Assembly (NCBI GenBank): GCA_019118645.1 | Contig: DWYN01000061.1 | Span: 1 to 58,328 of the forward strand | Direction: 5' to 3' | Source of the DNA: Candidatus Blautia excrementipullorum | Lineage (GTDB): Bacteria; Bacillota; Clostridia; Lachnospirales; Lachnospiraceae | DNA length: 58,328 nt | Shown: one piece after another, positions 34,317 to 43,143 of the stretch | Numbering within the stretch: the stretch's first letter is position 1 | Layout of the letters: the number at the start of each line of letters is the position of its first letter | Notes under the pieces: model-generated | The model's database searches: none | Told to the model about the DNA's origin: nothing | What the model saw: the letters and a program-made list of their open reading frames with translations, nothing else | Program-made: the position numbers and the translations under genes

Positions 34317-36203
34317 ATGGGAGAGAAAATGCAGTTTACAGAGCTGGACCAGTATTTGTTTGGCCAGGGAACACACTATGATGTTTATAAAAAGCTGGGA
34401 GCGCATCCTACAACACAGAGAAGAAAAAAGGGCGTTTATTTTGCTGTATGGGCGCCCAGAGCCCAGTCCGTTTCTGTAATCGGGACTTTTAACGACTGGG
34501 ATGAGGAAGCGAACCCAATGACAAAGGTGGGACCGATCGGCGTGTTTGAGGTGTTTGTGCCCGGCGCTAAGATCGGGGATCTGTATAAGTTCTTTATTGT
34601 AGGAATGCACGGTGAAAAGCTTTATAAGGCGGATCCCTATGCCAACGAGTCGGAACTGAGGCCGGGAACTGCTTCGAGAGTGACTGACATTACGGACTAT
34701 GTCTGGAAGGATGCCGTCTGGATTAAGAACCGTCAGGAATTCGATGAAAAAATCTCTCCCATGTCTATCTACGAGGTGCATCCCGGATCCTGGAAAAAAC
34801 ATCCCATAACGGAGGAAGATCCGGATGGTTTTTACAATTACCGGGAATTTGCCCATGAGCTTGCAAAATATGTAAAAGAAATGGGCTATACCCATGTAGA
34901 GCTGATGGGGATTGCGGAACATCCCTTTGACGGCTCCTGGGGATACCAGGTAACCGGATATTATTCTCCTACCTCCCGCTACGGAACTGCGCAGGATTTT
35001 AAATATCTGGTAGATTATCTCCACATAAATAAAATCGGCGTAATCCTTGACTGGGTTCCGGGGCATTTTCCAAAGGATGCCCATGGTCTGGCAAACTTTG
35101 ACGGAACGGCTGTATATGAACACCAGGATCCGCGCCAGGGCGAACATCCTGACTGGGGAACAAAGATCTACAATTACGGCCAGCCAGAGGTAAAGAATTT
35201 CCTGATCGCCAACGCGCTTTTCTGGATTGAAGAGTGCCATGTGGACGGCCTCCGGGTAGATGCTGTTGCCTCTATGCTGTATCTGGATTACGGAAAGAAA
35301 GACGGCCAGTGGGTGGCCAACAAATACGGGGATAATAAGAACCTGGAGGCTATTGAATTCTTCAAGCATCTGAATACGGTAGTGCTGGGAAGAAATCACG
35401 GAACAGTGATGATTGCCGAAGAATCCACCGCATGGCCGATGGTCACAGGAAAAGCAGAGGACGGAGGCCTTGGATTTTCTCTGAAGTGGAATATGGGATG
35501 GATGAACGATTTCCTGGAGTATATGAAGCTGGATCCTTATTTCCGGAAATACAATCACAATAAGATGACTTTTTCAATGACGTATGCCTACAGTGAGCGG
35601 TACGTTCTCGTGATCTCCCACGATGAGGTGGTTCATCTTAAGTGTTCCATGATCAATAAGATGCCCGGATATCCGGATGACAAGTTTAAAAACCTGAAGG
35701 CAGCCTACGCCTTTATGTTCTTCCATCCGGGCAAGAAGCTGCTGTTCATGGGCCAGGAGTTCGCCCAGCTGAGAGAGTGGAGCGAGGCGAGAGAACTGGA
35801 CTGGTATCTTCTCGGGGAAGAGAATCACAAGGATATGCAGGATTTTGTGAAAACGCTGCTTCATCTGTATAAGAAATACCCGGCTCTGTATGCCGGCGAC
35901 AATGATCCGGAAGGCTTTGAGTGGATTAATCCCAACGATGGCGACAGAAGCATATTCAGCCTGGTAAGAAAATCTCCTACAAAGAGAAACAATCTGCTGT
36001 TTGTGGTGAATTATACTCCGGTGGAAAGAGCGGATTACCGGGTCGGCGTGCCGAAAAAGAAACAGTATAAGCTGATTATGGACGAGCACGGTATGCTGGA
36101 AAAACCGGAAATCTTCAAAGCGGAGAAAAAGGAGTGCGACAACCGGGAATTTTCCTTCGCTTATCCTCTGCCTCCCTATGGAGTGGCCGTATTTGTATAT
36201 TAA
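34317..36203 (+). CDS. glgB: 1,4-alpha-glucan branching enzyme
   Basis: A 628-residue GH13 branching enzyme that adds alpha-1,6 branches to glycogen. An N-terminal CBM48 (YFAVWAPRAQSVSVIGTFNDWD, about 40-110) precedes the catalytic barrel with GVILDWVPGHF (region I), DGLRVDAVASMLYLDY (region II, nucleophile), AEESTAWP (region III, Glu) and VISHDEVVH (region IV). The C-terminal beta domain closes with FSFAYPLPPYGVAVF. GGGAGG lies 11 bases upstream. With the preceding GH13 gene it makes a small storage-glucan operon; glgP is elsewhere in the window and glgA/glgC are not present. Confidence 0.95.
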   Translation: MGEKMQFTELDQYLFGQGTHYDVYKKLGAHPTTQRRKKGVYFAVWAPRAQSVSVIGTFNDWDEEANPMTKVGPIGVFEVFVPGAKIGDLYKFFIVGMHGEKLYKADPYANESELRPGTASRVTDITDYVWKDAVWIKNRQEFDEKISPMSIYEVHPGSWKKHPITEEDPDGFYNYREFAHELAKYVKEMGYTHVELMGIAEHPFDGSWGYQVTGYYSPTSRYGTAQDFKYLVDYLHINKIGVILDWVPGHFPKDAHGLANFDGTAVYEHQDPRQGEHPDWGTKIYNYGQPEVKNFLIANALFWIEECHVDGLRVDAVASMLYLDYGKKDGQWVANKYGDNKNLEAIEFFKHLNTVVLGRNHGTVMIAEESTAWPMVTGKAEDGGLGFSLKWNMGWMNDFLEYMKLDPYFRKYNHNKMTFSMTYAYSERYVLVISHDEVVHLKCSMINKMPGYPDDKFKNLKAAYAFMFFHPGKKLLFMGQEFAQLREWSEARELDWYLLGEENHKDMQDFVKTLLHLYKKYPALYAGDNDPEGFEWINPNDGDRSIFSLVRKSPTKRNNLLFVVNYTPVERADYRVGVPKKKQYKLIMDEHGMLEKPEIFKAEKKECDNREFSFAYPLPPYGVAVFVY

Positions 36204-36348
36204 AGCAGGGGTCTGAGCTCCGCGCAGGAAGCGTATTTCAGTGTTTTGGTAAAATTACAGCAGGAATAGCGTGCGGCAGATATGCATATATTAGTGAAAG
36301 TTACAGAAAAGCCATGGTTTTTTAATAAATTCTTTGCAAATTAAGTCA

Positions 36349-36377
36349 TTGCAATTTCTGGAAATATGCGATATACT
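36349..36377 (+). promoter_or_regulatory. Promoter of the HPr-like gene
   Basis: TTGCAA (36349-36354) and TATACT (36372-36377), spacer 17, in the AT-rich 36204-36451 gap. I see no other element in that gap. Confidence 0.6.
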
Positions 36378-36451
36378 GTACGCGACTGATAAGTTAAGAA
36401 TCAATAGAAATAGAGAATCAAGAATTTTTAATTATGAAAGGAGACATAGAA

Positions 36452-36685
36452 ATGAAAGTATCTAATATTAAAGATATTGACAAATTCTTTGAAGTAGTTG
36501 ATAGCTGCAAAGGCAAAGTGGAACTGGTAACAGGCGAGGGCGACAGACTGAATCTGAAATCCAAACTGTCCCAGTATGTATCTCTGGCAAACATTTTCTC
36601 CGGCGGTGAGATTCCGGAACTGGAGATTGTTGCATATGAGAAGGAAGACATTGATAAGCTTCTGAACTTTATGATCAACGGCTGA
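36452..36685 (+). CDS. HPr-like protein lacking the active-site histidine
   Basis: A 77-residue protein whose pattern fits the HPr fold: a helix-forming DIDKFFEVVDSCKG, a strand KVELVTGEG, the LNLKSKLSQYVSLANI segment that aligns with the Ser46 region of HPr (usually VNLKSIMGVMSLGI), and a C-terminal helix EEDIDKLLNFM-like. HPr carries phosphate on His15 and is phosphorylated at Ser46 by HPr kinase; here the N-terminal His15 region is missing while the Lys-Ser is kept. It could be a regulatory Crh-like protein. AAAGGAG lies nine bases upstream of the ATG at 36452. It is monocistronic between a promoter and a hairpin. The fold assignment is by eye. Confidence 0.6.
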   Translation: MKVSNIKDIDKFFEVVDSCKGKVELVTGEGDRLNLKSKLSQYVSLANIFSGGEIPELEIVAYEKEDIDKLLNFMING

Positions 36686-36703
36686 TATCAAAAGAAAAAT
36701 CCG

Positions 36704-36740
36704 GCGGGGGCATGATTCGTCATGTCCCCGCTATGTTGTA
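36704..36740 (+). terminator. Terminator-like hairpin with TTCG loop
   Basis: GCGGGGGCATGA (36704-36715), loop TTCG, TCATGTCCCCGC (36720-36731): a 12-bp stem with one G-T pair. The following tract TATGTTGTAT is only partly T-rich. Confidence 0.6.
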
Positions 36741-36989
36741 TCTGCCTGATGCCCGGAAGCATCAGATCAGCAAAAGGAAATGCCGCCCGTTATATGCGGG
36801 AGAGACAGCTGCAACCAGGGGGTGCCATACTTCCTGGTCATGTTGCGTTAAGCAGCTTGTGCCTTCTGCTCTGCATAGCATCGATGCTAAGGAAGCGAAA
36901 AGAGTCCGGCGGAGGGAAACAAAAGCTTTCCGGCGGTGTGGGGTTTCTGCTTATAATGCGGGCGTGAGAATAAAGAATCGAGGGAATGA
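36741..36989 (+). ncRNA. Possible structured leader upstream of the metal GTPase genes
   Basis: This 250-base gap carries nested complementary segments: AGCTG...CAGCT enclosing CAAC...GTTG and CAGG...CCTG around 36810-36862, then a 14-base palindrome TAGCATCGATGCTA near 36878. Small frames crossing it lack ribosome sites and coding character. No known riboswitch consensus (cobalamin, NiCo, ZTP, glycine) matches. It may be the 5' leader of the downstream COG0523 genes. Confidence 0.3.
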
Positions 36990-38141
36990 ATGATGACAAA
37001 AATTGATATTATATCCGGCTTCCTTGGAGCCGGCAAGACAACTTTGATTAAGAAACTCCTGAAAGAGGCTTTTCAGGAGGAACAGGTGGTTCTGATTGAG
37101 AATGAATTCGGGGAGATCGGAATTGACGGAGGATTTCTGAAAGAAGCCGGAATCGAGATCCGGGAAATGAATTCCGGATGCATCTGCTGCTCCCTGGTGG
37201 GAGACTTTGGAGCGTCTTTGAAAGAGGTGATTTCCAAATATCATCCTGACCGCATTCTGATTGAGCCATCCGGCGTAGGCAAGCTCTCCGATGTAATTAA
37301 GGCGGTCCAGGGAGTCCAGGAAGAAACGGGTCTTGTGCTGAACAGCTATACCACAGTTGTGGACGCAAAGAAATGTAAAATGTACATGAGAAATTTTGGA
37401 GAATTTTTCAACAACCAGGTAGAGTACGCAGGAGCGATTATCATGAGCCGTACGGACATTGTAGACGAAGCGAAAGCTGCAGCGGCTATGGAGCTGCTCC
37501 GGGGCATCAACAGCAGGGCTGCGATCATCACCACCCCTATTGAGCAGCTGGACGGAAAGAAGATTCTTGAGGTTATGGAACATCCGGTATCTCTGGAGCA
37601 GGAGATGCTGGAGGAAGAGGTCTGCCCTGAGTGCGGCCATGTTCATGAACATGGACACCATCACGGGGAGGATCATCACCATCACGGGGAGGATCATCAC
37701 CATCATGAAGAGGAGCATGATCATTACCATGAGGAAGAGCACGGCCATCACCACGGCGGGGATCATGACCACGACCATGAAGGGGAGTGTGGATGCGGCC
37801 ACGATCACCACCATGATCATGAATGTGGGTGCGGCCATGACCATCATCACGGCCATCATCATGCGGATGAGGTTTTCACAAGCTGGGGACGTGAAACTAT
37901 CCGGAAATATACAAAAGAGAAGCTGGAAAAAATTCTGGATACCCTGTCAGAGTCTGAAGAATACGGCACTATTCTCCGGGCAAAAGGAATGCTTCCCTGT
38001 GAGGACGGCACCTGGATTTATTTTGATATGGTACCGGAGGAGACAGAGATCCGAAGCGGAGCTCCGGAGTATACCGGCCGCCTCTGCGTGATCGGGTCAA
38101 AACTGAATGAGGACAGGCTGGCAGAACTTTTCGAAGTCTGA
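36990..38141 (+). CDS. COG0523 (CobW-type) GTPase with large His-rich insert
   Basis: A 383-residue G3E-family GTPase and likely metal chaperone or insertase. Walker A is GFLGAGKTT (10-18), ENEFGEIGID follows, and the diagnostic CxCC motif is GCICC (63-67). Between the GTPase core and the C-terminal CobW_C domain (about residues 292-383) lies a stretch of about 80 residues, mostly His with Asp/Glu/Gly, including CPECGHVHEH and two ECGCGHDHHH units, able to bind several metal ions. The set resembles zinc- or nickel-related COG0523 proteins. RBS is GAGGGAA. The next gene is a second COG0523 GTPase. The metal is unknown; zinc is favoured by the neighbour's YcgQ-like domain. Confidence 0.88.
   Translation: MMTKIDIISGFLGAGKTTLIKKLLKEAFQEEQVVLIENEFGEIGIDGGFLKEAGIEIREMNSGCICCSLVGDFGASLKEVISKYHPDRILIEPSGVGKLSDVIKAVQGVQEETGLVLNSYTTVVDAKKCKMYMRNFGEFFNNQVEYAGAIIMSRTDIVDEAKAAAAMELLRGINSRAAIITTPIEQLDGKKILEVMEHPVSLEQEMLEEEVCPECGHVHEHGHHHGEDHHHHGEDHHHHEEEHDHYHEEEHGHHHGGDHDHDHEGECGCGHDHHHDHECGCGHDHHHGHHHADEVFTSWGRETIRKYTKEKLEKILDTLSESEEYGTILRAKGMLPCEDGTWIYFDMVPEETEIRSGAPEYTGRLCVIGSKLNEDRLAELFEV
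37660..37862 (+). repeat. His-codon repeat tract
   Basis: Tandem CACCATCACGGGGAGGATCA-type units (for example near 37660-37705) and two copies of GTGGATGCGGCCACGATCA-like sequence encode the His/Asp/Glu and CGCGHDHHH blocks. Copy number may vary between strains. Confidence 0.7.
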
Positions 38142-38163
38142 CATCGGGCAAGAAGGAGGAAAC

Positions 38164-39114
38164 ATGGAAGAAATTACTGTTCCGATTTATCTTATTACGG
38201 GGTTTCTGGAGAGCGGAAAAACCTCTTTCCTGAATTTTACCCTGCAGCAGGATTATTTCTATATAGACGGAAAAACTCTTCTGATTCTCTGCGAAGAAGG
38301 GGAGGAAGAGTATGACAGAAGCATGCTGGAAATGAGCAATACGGTTGTGGAAATTATTGAAAAGGAAGAAGATCTGACCACGGAGCGTCTTGTGGCCATG
38401 GATATCCTTCATCAGCCGGAGCGCGTGATCATAGAATATAACGGAATGTGGCTGGTAAGCAATTTCCAGAAGCTTCAGAAGCCCAAGGGCTGGGGCGTTG
38501 AGCAGCAGATTACCTGTGTGGATGCAAGCACTTTCCAGCTTTACATGGCAAATATGAAATCCATATTTATGGATATGGTGAGAACCAGCGATATGGTGGT
38601 CTTTAACAGATGCAAAAGAGAAGATCCGCTTCCCTCCTACCGGAGAAGCATTAAGGTGACAAACCAGAGGGCAGAAGTGATTTTTGAAGACGAGGAAGGG
38701 GAGCTTGGAGATATTTTTCAGGATGAGATGCCTTTTGACGTCAACGCCCCTGTTATTGACATTCTTCCGGAGGATTATGGGATCTGGTTTGTGGACGCAA
38801 TGGATCATCCGGAAACCTATCAGGGAAAAACGGTGAAGTTCAAGGCGAGAGTTATGAAACCCAGAGGAATGGGAAGCAAATTCTTCATTCCGGGTCGGAC
38901 GGCTATGACCTGCTGCGCAGACGATACCACTTTTCTCGGCTATGTGTGCCGCAGTCCCTACGCGCCGAAACTGACGCCGGGCCAGTGGGTGGAGGTTACT
39001 GCCAGGGTGGGAATCGAGAACCGCATGGAGTATCAGGGCGAGGGAATTGTCCTTTACGCAGACTATGTGGAACCCTGCGAACCGCTGGCAGAAGAGATGG
39101 TATACTTTAATTGA
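38164..39114 (+). CDS. Atypical COG0523-like GTPase fused to a YcgQ/TIGR03943-like domain
   Basis: A 316-residue protein. The N-terminal ~185 residues look like a G3E GTPase with Walker A GFLESGKTS (13-21) and a VFNRCKRED segment in place of NKxD, but the CxCC motif of the family is missing. The C-terminal ~110 residues (FVDAMDHPETYQGKTVKF, FFIPGRTAMTCCADDTTFLG, LTPGQWVEVTARV) match the end domain of YcgQ/TIGR03943 proteins, where a CC-x-AD motif is typical. Those proteins are partners of a permease and are linked to zinc limitation in Firmicutes, as I recall. The ATG at 38164 follows AAGGAGG. The gene follows the His-rich GTPase by 22 bases and precedes pth. Confidence 0.75.
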   Translation: MEEITVPIYLITGFLESGKTSFLNFTLQQDYFYIDGKTLLILCEEGEEEYDRSMLEMSNTVVEIIEKEEDLTTERLVAMDILHQPERVIIEYNGMWLVSNFQKLQKPKGWGVEQQITCVDASTFQLYMANMKSIFMDMVRTSDMVVFNRCKREDPLPSYRRSIKVTNQRAEVIFEDEEGELGDIFQDEMPFDVNAPVIDILPEDYGIWFVDAMDHPETYQGKTVKFKARVMKPRGMGSKFFIPGRTAMTCCADDTTFLGYVCRSPYAPKLTPGQWVEVTARVGIENRMEYQGEGIVLYADYVEPCEPLAEEMVYFN

Positions 39115-39148
39115 CAGATTCCGGCAGAAAACAAGTGAGGAAACAGGA

Positions 39149-39727
39149 ATGTATTTGATTGTTGGTTTGGGAAATCCAGGGAGGCAGTACGAGGCCACCC
39201 GCCACAATATGGGATTTGATGTAATTGACAGACTGGTGGAAGAGTACCGGATTCCCCAGGGCGGCGTGAAATTTAACGCCATGTACGGAAAAGGAATAAT
39301 CGGAGGGCAGCAGGCTCTTTTGATGAAGCCCCTTTCCTATATGAATTTAAGCGGCGGCCCGGTCCGGGATATGGCAAATTATTTTAAGATAGATCCGGAG
39401 ACAGAGATGATTGTGATTTACGATGATATCGATCTGGATCCCGGACAGCTCCGGATCCGGAAACAGGGAAGCGCCGGGGGCCACAACGGGATCAAAGACC
39501 TGATCCAGAAGCTTGGAACACAGAAATTTATCCGTATCAGAATCGGAGTGGGAGCCAAGCCGAAGGATTGGGATCTGGCGGATCATGTTCTGGGCAGATT
39601 TCCGGCTGAAGACAGGAAGCTTGTAGACGAAGCCCAGGAAAGAGCGTGCAAAGCGGTGGAGACTATTCTCTCCGCCGGCGCGGACGCGGCAATGAATGAG
39701 TTTAATAAAAAAGCGGGGATTGTATGA
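39149..39727 (+). CDS. pth: Peptidyl-tRNA hydrolase
   Basis: A 192-residue enzyme that frees tRNA from stalled peptidyl-tRNA. Catalytic His is in EATRHNMGFDV (H19), the substrate-binding Asn in GLGNPG (N9), the Asp in VIYDDIDLDPG, and the second Asn in GSAGGHNGIKD. The frame is open earlier but ATG at 39149 begins the conserved VGLGNPG segment with GAGGAAACAGGA upstream. The stop overlaps the mfd start (ATGA), an order (pth-mfd-PrsA-like) well known in clostridia. Confidence 0.96.
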   Translation: MYLIVGLGNPGRQYEATRHNMGFDVIDRLVEEYRIPQGGVKFNAMYGKGIIGGQQALLMKPLSYMNLSGGPVRDMANYFKIDPETEMIVIYDDIDLDPGQLRIRKQGSAGGHNGIKDLIQKLGTQKFIRIRIGVGAKPKDWDLADHVLGRFPAEDRKLVDEAQERACKAVETILSAGADAAMNEFNKKAGIV

Positions 39728-42700
39728 AAACATTTTTGCAGCCTCTGCAGAACCTTGCGGAGATGGAAGAAATCCGGAAAGAGGCCGGAAAAAACCGCGG
39801 CGTAATCGCGGTCAGCGGCTGTATGGAGTCCCAGAAAGCACATTTTATCTATGGGCTTTCCGGGCTTTTTCCATGTCATCTGATACTGGCTGAGGACGAG
39901 CGCAGCGCAAAGCAGATTTATGAGGACTATCGTTTTTATAAAAAGAATGTATATTACTACCCGGCCAGAGATCTTCTGTTCTTCCAGGCGGACATTCACG
40001 GAAACCTGATTATCCGCCAGAGAATGCAGGTCATAAAGGCGATGCTTACCGAAGAGGAGATTACGGTGGTAACCAGCATTGACGGCTGTATGGATTTTCT
40101 GGGGCCCCTGGATGCTATAAAAAACCAGCTTCTGCGTTTTCGCAATGACAGTGTGATGGATATGGACAAGCTGAAAGAAGATCTGGTGAAAATGGGCTAT
40201 GAGCGCGTGGGCCAGGTGGAAATGCCTGGCCAGTTTTCTATCCGCGGCGGAATCGTGGACGTATACTGTCTAACGGAGGAAAATCCCTGGAGAATCGAAT
40301 TGTGGGGCGATGAGATCGACTCCATACGAAGCTTTGACGCTCAGAGCCAGCGCTCTCTGGAAAACCTGGATGAAATTGTAATTTATCCGGCAGCGGAGCA
40401 GCAGGCGGAAAAAAGCGGCCTGACTTTCCTGGACTATTTTCCTTTCGAAAGAACCATGGTTTTTCTGGATGAGCCGAACCGCCTTGTGGAGAACGCAAAG
40501 GCGGTGGAGGAGGAATTCCGGCAGAGCTGCAGAAACAGAGAGGAAAAAGGCACGGGAAATCTTTCAGAAGGCTGGATGTGCGGCTGGGAGGAACTGCAGA
40601 AAAAGCTGAATCAGAGAAACTGCCTTTCTTTGTCCGCCCTGGAGCCTCAGAAAGCGGGATGGGATATTAAAGACAACTTCCATCTCACTGTAAAATCCAT
40701 GAATTCCTACCAAAGCAGCTTTGAACTTCTGGTGAAGGATCTTCAGCAGTATAAAAAGAGAGGATACCAGATTGTGTTTCTTTCCGGTTCCCGAACCAGG
40801 GCTGAGCGCCTGGCGAAGGATCTTCAGGAGGAAGGGCTGAACGCTTTTTACGGACAGGACAGGGACCGTGTTCTGGAGCCGGGGGAGATTATGGTAGCCT
40901 ATGGACATGCCAGGAAGGGATTCGAATATCCGCTGATTAAATTTGCGGTTATCACAGAGACCGATATCTTCGGCAAAGAGCAGAAGAAAAAAAAGAAAAA
41001 GAAAACTTATAACGGCAACCGGATACAGGATTTCTCAGAGCTGACTGTGGGAGATTTTGTGGTTCATGAAAAGCATGGACTTGGTATTTACCGGGGCATT
41101 GAAAAAGTGGAAGTAGATAAAGTCGTCAAGGACTATATTAAGATTGAGTACAGAGGCGGAAGCAATCTGTATATTCTGGCCACCCAGCTGGATGCCCTGC
41201 AGAAATATTCAGGCGCGGACACAGCGAAAGTCCCGAAGCTGAATAAACTTGGCGGGCAGGAGTGGAAAAAGACGAAGACCCGGGTGCGCGGAGCCGTTCA
41301 GAACATCGCCAGGGAGCTGGTGGAACTGTACGCTGTACGCCAGGAGAAAGAGGGATATGTCTGCGGTCCGGATACTGTCTGGCAGAAGGAATTTGAGGAA
41401 ATGTTTCCTTACGAGGAAACAGAGGATCAGCTTGCAGCTATTGAGGACACAAAACGGGACATGGAGAGCACGAAGATCATGGACCGTCTTGTGTGCGGGG
41501 ACGTAGGATATGGAAAGACGGAAGTGGCTCTCCGGGCCGCCTTTAAAGAAGTTCAGGAAAGCCGCCAGGTGGTATATCTGGTGCCAACTACAATTCTGGC
41601 CCAGCAGATTTATAACACTTTCGTCCAGAGAATGAAGGAGTTTCCTGTACGTGTGGATCTGCTATGCCGCTTCCGCACACCGGCCCAGCAGCAGAAAACG
41701 ATCAGCGATCTGAAAAAAGGCCAGGTAGATGTGGTAATCGGAACGCACCGCGTCCTGTCCAAGGATGTGGAATTCAAAAATCTGGGGCTTCTGATCATAG
41801 ACGAAGAGCAGCGCTTCGGAGTCGCCCATAAAGAAAAGATCAAGCAGCTTAAGAATAATGTGGATGTGCTTACGCTGACAGCTACGCCCATTCCCAGAAC
41901 TCTTCATATGAGCCTTATCGGAATCAGGGATATGAGCGTTCTGGAGGAACCGCCCATGGATCGTGTTCCGATTCAGACTTATGTGATGGAGTATGATGAG
42001 GAGACAGTCCGGGAAGCGGTAAACCGGGAGCTGAGAAGAGGCGGCCAGGTGTATTATGTATATAATCGTGTAAACGATATTGCCGAGGTCGCTCTGCGGC
42101 TGTCCAGGCTTCTGCCTGAGGCCAGGGTGGATTTTGCCCACGGACAGATGAGCGAGAGGGAGCTGGAGTCGGTAATGTACGCCTTTATTAACGGCGACAT
42201 TGACGTTCTGGTTTCTACAACTATCATAGAGACAGGACTTGACATTTCCAACGTCAATACGATGATTATTCACGACTCGGACCGCTACGGCCTCTCGCAG
42301 CTGTATCAGCTCCGGGGCCGGATCGGACGTTCCAACAGAACCGCCTATGCCTTTCTGATGTACCGGAGAAATATGATGCTGAGGGAGACGGCGGAAAAGC
42401 GGCTGGCGGCGATCCGAGAGTATACTGATCTGGGAAGCGGCTTCAAAATCGCCATGCGTGACCTGGAACTCAGGGGAGCGGGAAATCTTCTGGGAGCGGA
42501 GCAGCACGGGCATATGAATGCCGTAGGATACGACCTTTACTGCAAAATGCTCAGCGAGGCGGTGAAGGAGGCGAAAGGCATCCATACCATGGAAGATTTT
42601 GAAACGACTATTGACCTGAATATCGACGCCTTTATACCGGACAGCTATATCAGCAACGAATATCAGAAACTGGATATTTATAAAAGAATTGCGGGGATCG

Positions 42701-43041
42701 AGACGCAGCAGGACTATGACGATATGCTGGAGGAACTTCTGGACCGTTTCGGAGAGATGCCCAGGGCGGTGCTGAATCTTCTTACAATTGCAAGGCTGAA
42801 GGCGGCTGCCCACAGAGCCTATGTAACGGAGATTAAGCAGACGGGCTCTGATCTGAAGATTACGCTTTATGAGAAGGCAAGGCTGAATCCTGCGGGAATT
42901 CCGGCGCTTCTGCAGAAATATAGAAGAGGCCTGCAGTTTAAAGCGGAACAGGAGCCAAAATTTATATTTACACCGGCAGGGAAGCCGCTGGAGGCTCTGA
43001 CAGACTTTCTGAAAGAGCTGGAGAAACTGGCGGAAGAGTAA
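39724..43041 (+). CDS. mfd: Transcription-repair coupling factor
   Basis: A 1105-residue superfamily 2 translocase that removes stalled RNA polymerase and recruits UvrA. The N-terminal UvrB-like module spans about 1-350 ([24 protein letters not shown]). The RNA polymerase-interacting domain ([20 protein letters not shown]) follows near 435. Walker A is [17 protein letters not shown], Walker B is [12 protein letters not shown], motif VI is QLRGRIGRS, and the TRG motif follows in [14 protein letters not shown]. It ends with the D7 domain. Slightly shorter than B. subtilis Mfd (1177). Translation is coupled to pth. Confidence 0.96.
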   Translation: MKTFLQPLQNLAEMEEIRKEAGKNRGVIAVSGCMESQKAHFIYGLSGLFPCHLILAEDERSAKQIYEDYRFYKKNVYYYPARDLLFFQADIHGNLIIRQRMQVIKAMLTEEEITVVTSIDGCMDFLGPLDAIKNQLLRFRNDSVMDMDKLKEDLVKMGYERVGQVEMPGQFSIRGGIVDVYCLTEENPWRIELWGDEIDSIRSFDAQSQRSLENLDEIVIYPAAEQQAEKSGLTFLDYFPFERTMVFLDEPNRLVENAKAVEEEFRQSCRNREEKGTGNLSEGWMCGWEELQKKLNQRNCLSLSALEPQKAGWDIKDNFHLTVKSMNSYQSSFELLVKDLQQYKKRGYQIVFLSGSRTRAERLAKDLQEEGLNAFYGQDRDRVLEPGEIMVAYGHARKGFEYPLIKFAVITETDIFGKEQKKKKKKKTYNGNRIQDFSELTVGDFVVHEKHGLGIYRGIEKVEVDKVVKDYIKIEYRGGSNLYILATQLDALQKYSGADTAKVPKLNKLGGQEWKKTKTRVRGAVQNIARELVELYAVRQEKEGYVCGPDTVWQKEFEEMFPYEETEDQLAAIEDTKRDMESTKIMDRLVCGDVGYGKTEVALRAAFKEVQESRQVVYLVPTTILAQQIYNTFVQRMKEFPVRVDLLCRFRTPAQQQKTISDLKKGQVDVVIGTHRVLSKDVEFKNLGLLIIDEEQRFGVAHKEKIKQLKNNVDVLTLTATPIPRTLHMSLIGIRDMSVLEEPPMDRVPIQTYVMEYDEETVREAVNRELRRGGQVYYVYNRVNDIAEVALRLSRLLPEARVDFAHGQMSERELESVMYAFINGDIDVLVSTTIIETGLDISNVNTMIIHDSDRYGLSQLYQLRGRIGRSNRTAYAFLMYRRNMMLRETAEKRLAAIREYTDLGSGFKIAMRDLELRGAGNLLGAEQHGHMNAVGYDLYCKMLSEAVKEAKGIHTMEDFETTIDLNIDAFIPDSYISNEYQKLDIYKRIAGIETQQDYDDMLEELLDRFGEMPRAVLNLLTIARLKAAAHRAYVTEIKQTGSDLKITLYEKARLNPAGIPALLQKYRRGLQFKAEQEPKFIFTPAGKPLEALTDFLKELEKLAEE

Positions 43042-43079
43042 CAGGTCTGAATGAATATATGTATTTTCTGTGATTCTCC

Positions 43080-43108
43080 TTGCCCTCAGAATAAAAAAAG
43101 TTTATACT
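43080..43108 (+). promoter_or_regulatory. Promoter of the PrsA-like gene
   Basis: TTGCCC (43080-43085) and TATACT (43103-43108) with a 17-base spacer, in the short gap after mfd. Confidence 0.55.
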
Positions 43109-43143
43109 GATAGAAGTGAAATCAGGCTACAATGGAGGAAGAA

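Noticed and set aside
36712-36993. Frames of 81-93 codons between the HPr-like gene and the GTPase
   Set aside because: They begin inside the terminator hairpin, have no ribosome site and overlap each other in different frames.
37620-37870. Dense CATCAC repeats that could suggest a tandem repeat locus or CRISPR-like array
   Set aside because: They are in frame within the COG0523 gene, of uneven length, and encode the His-rich metal-binding stretch.
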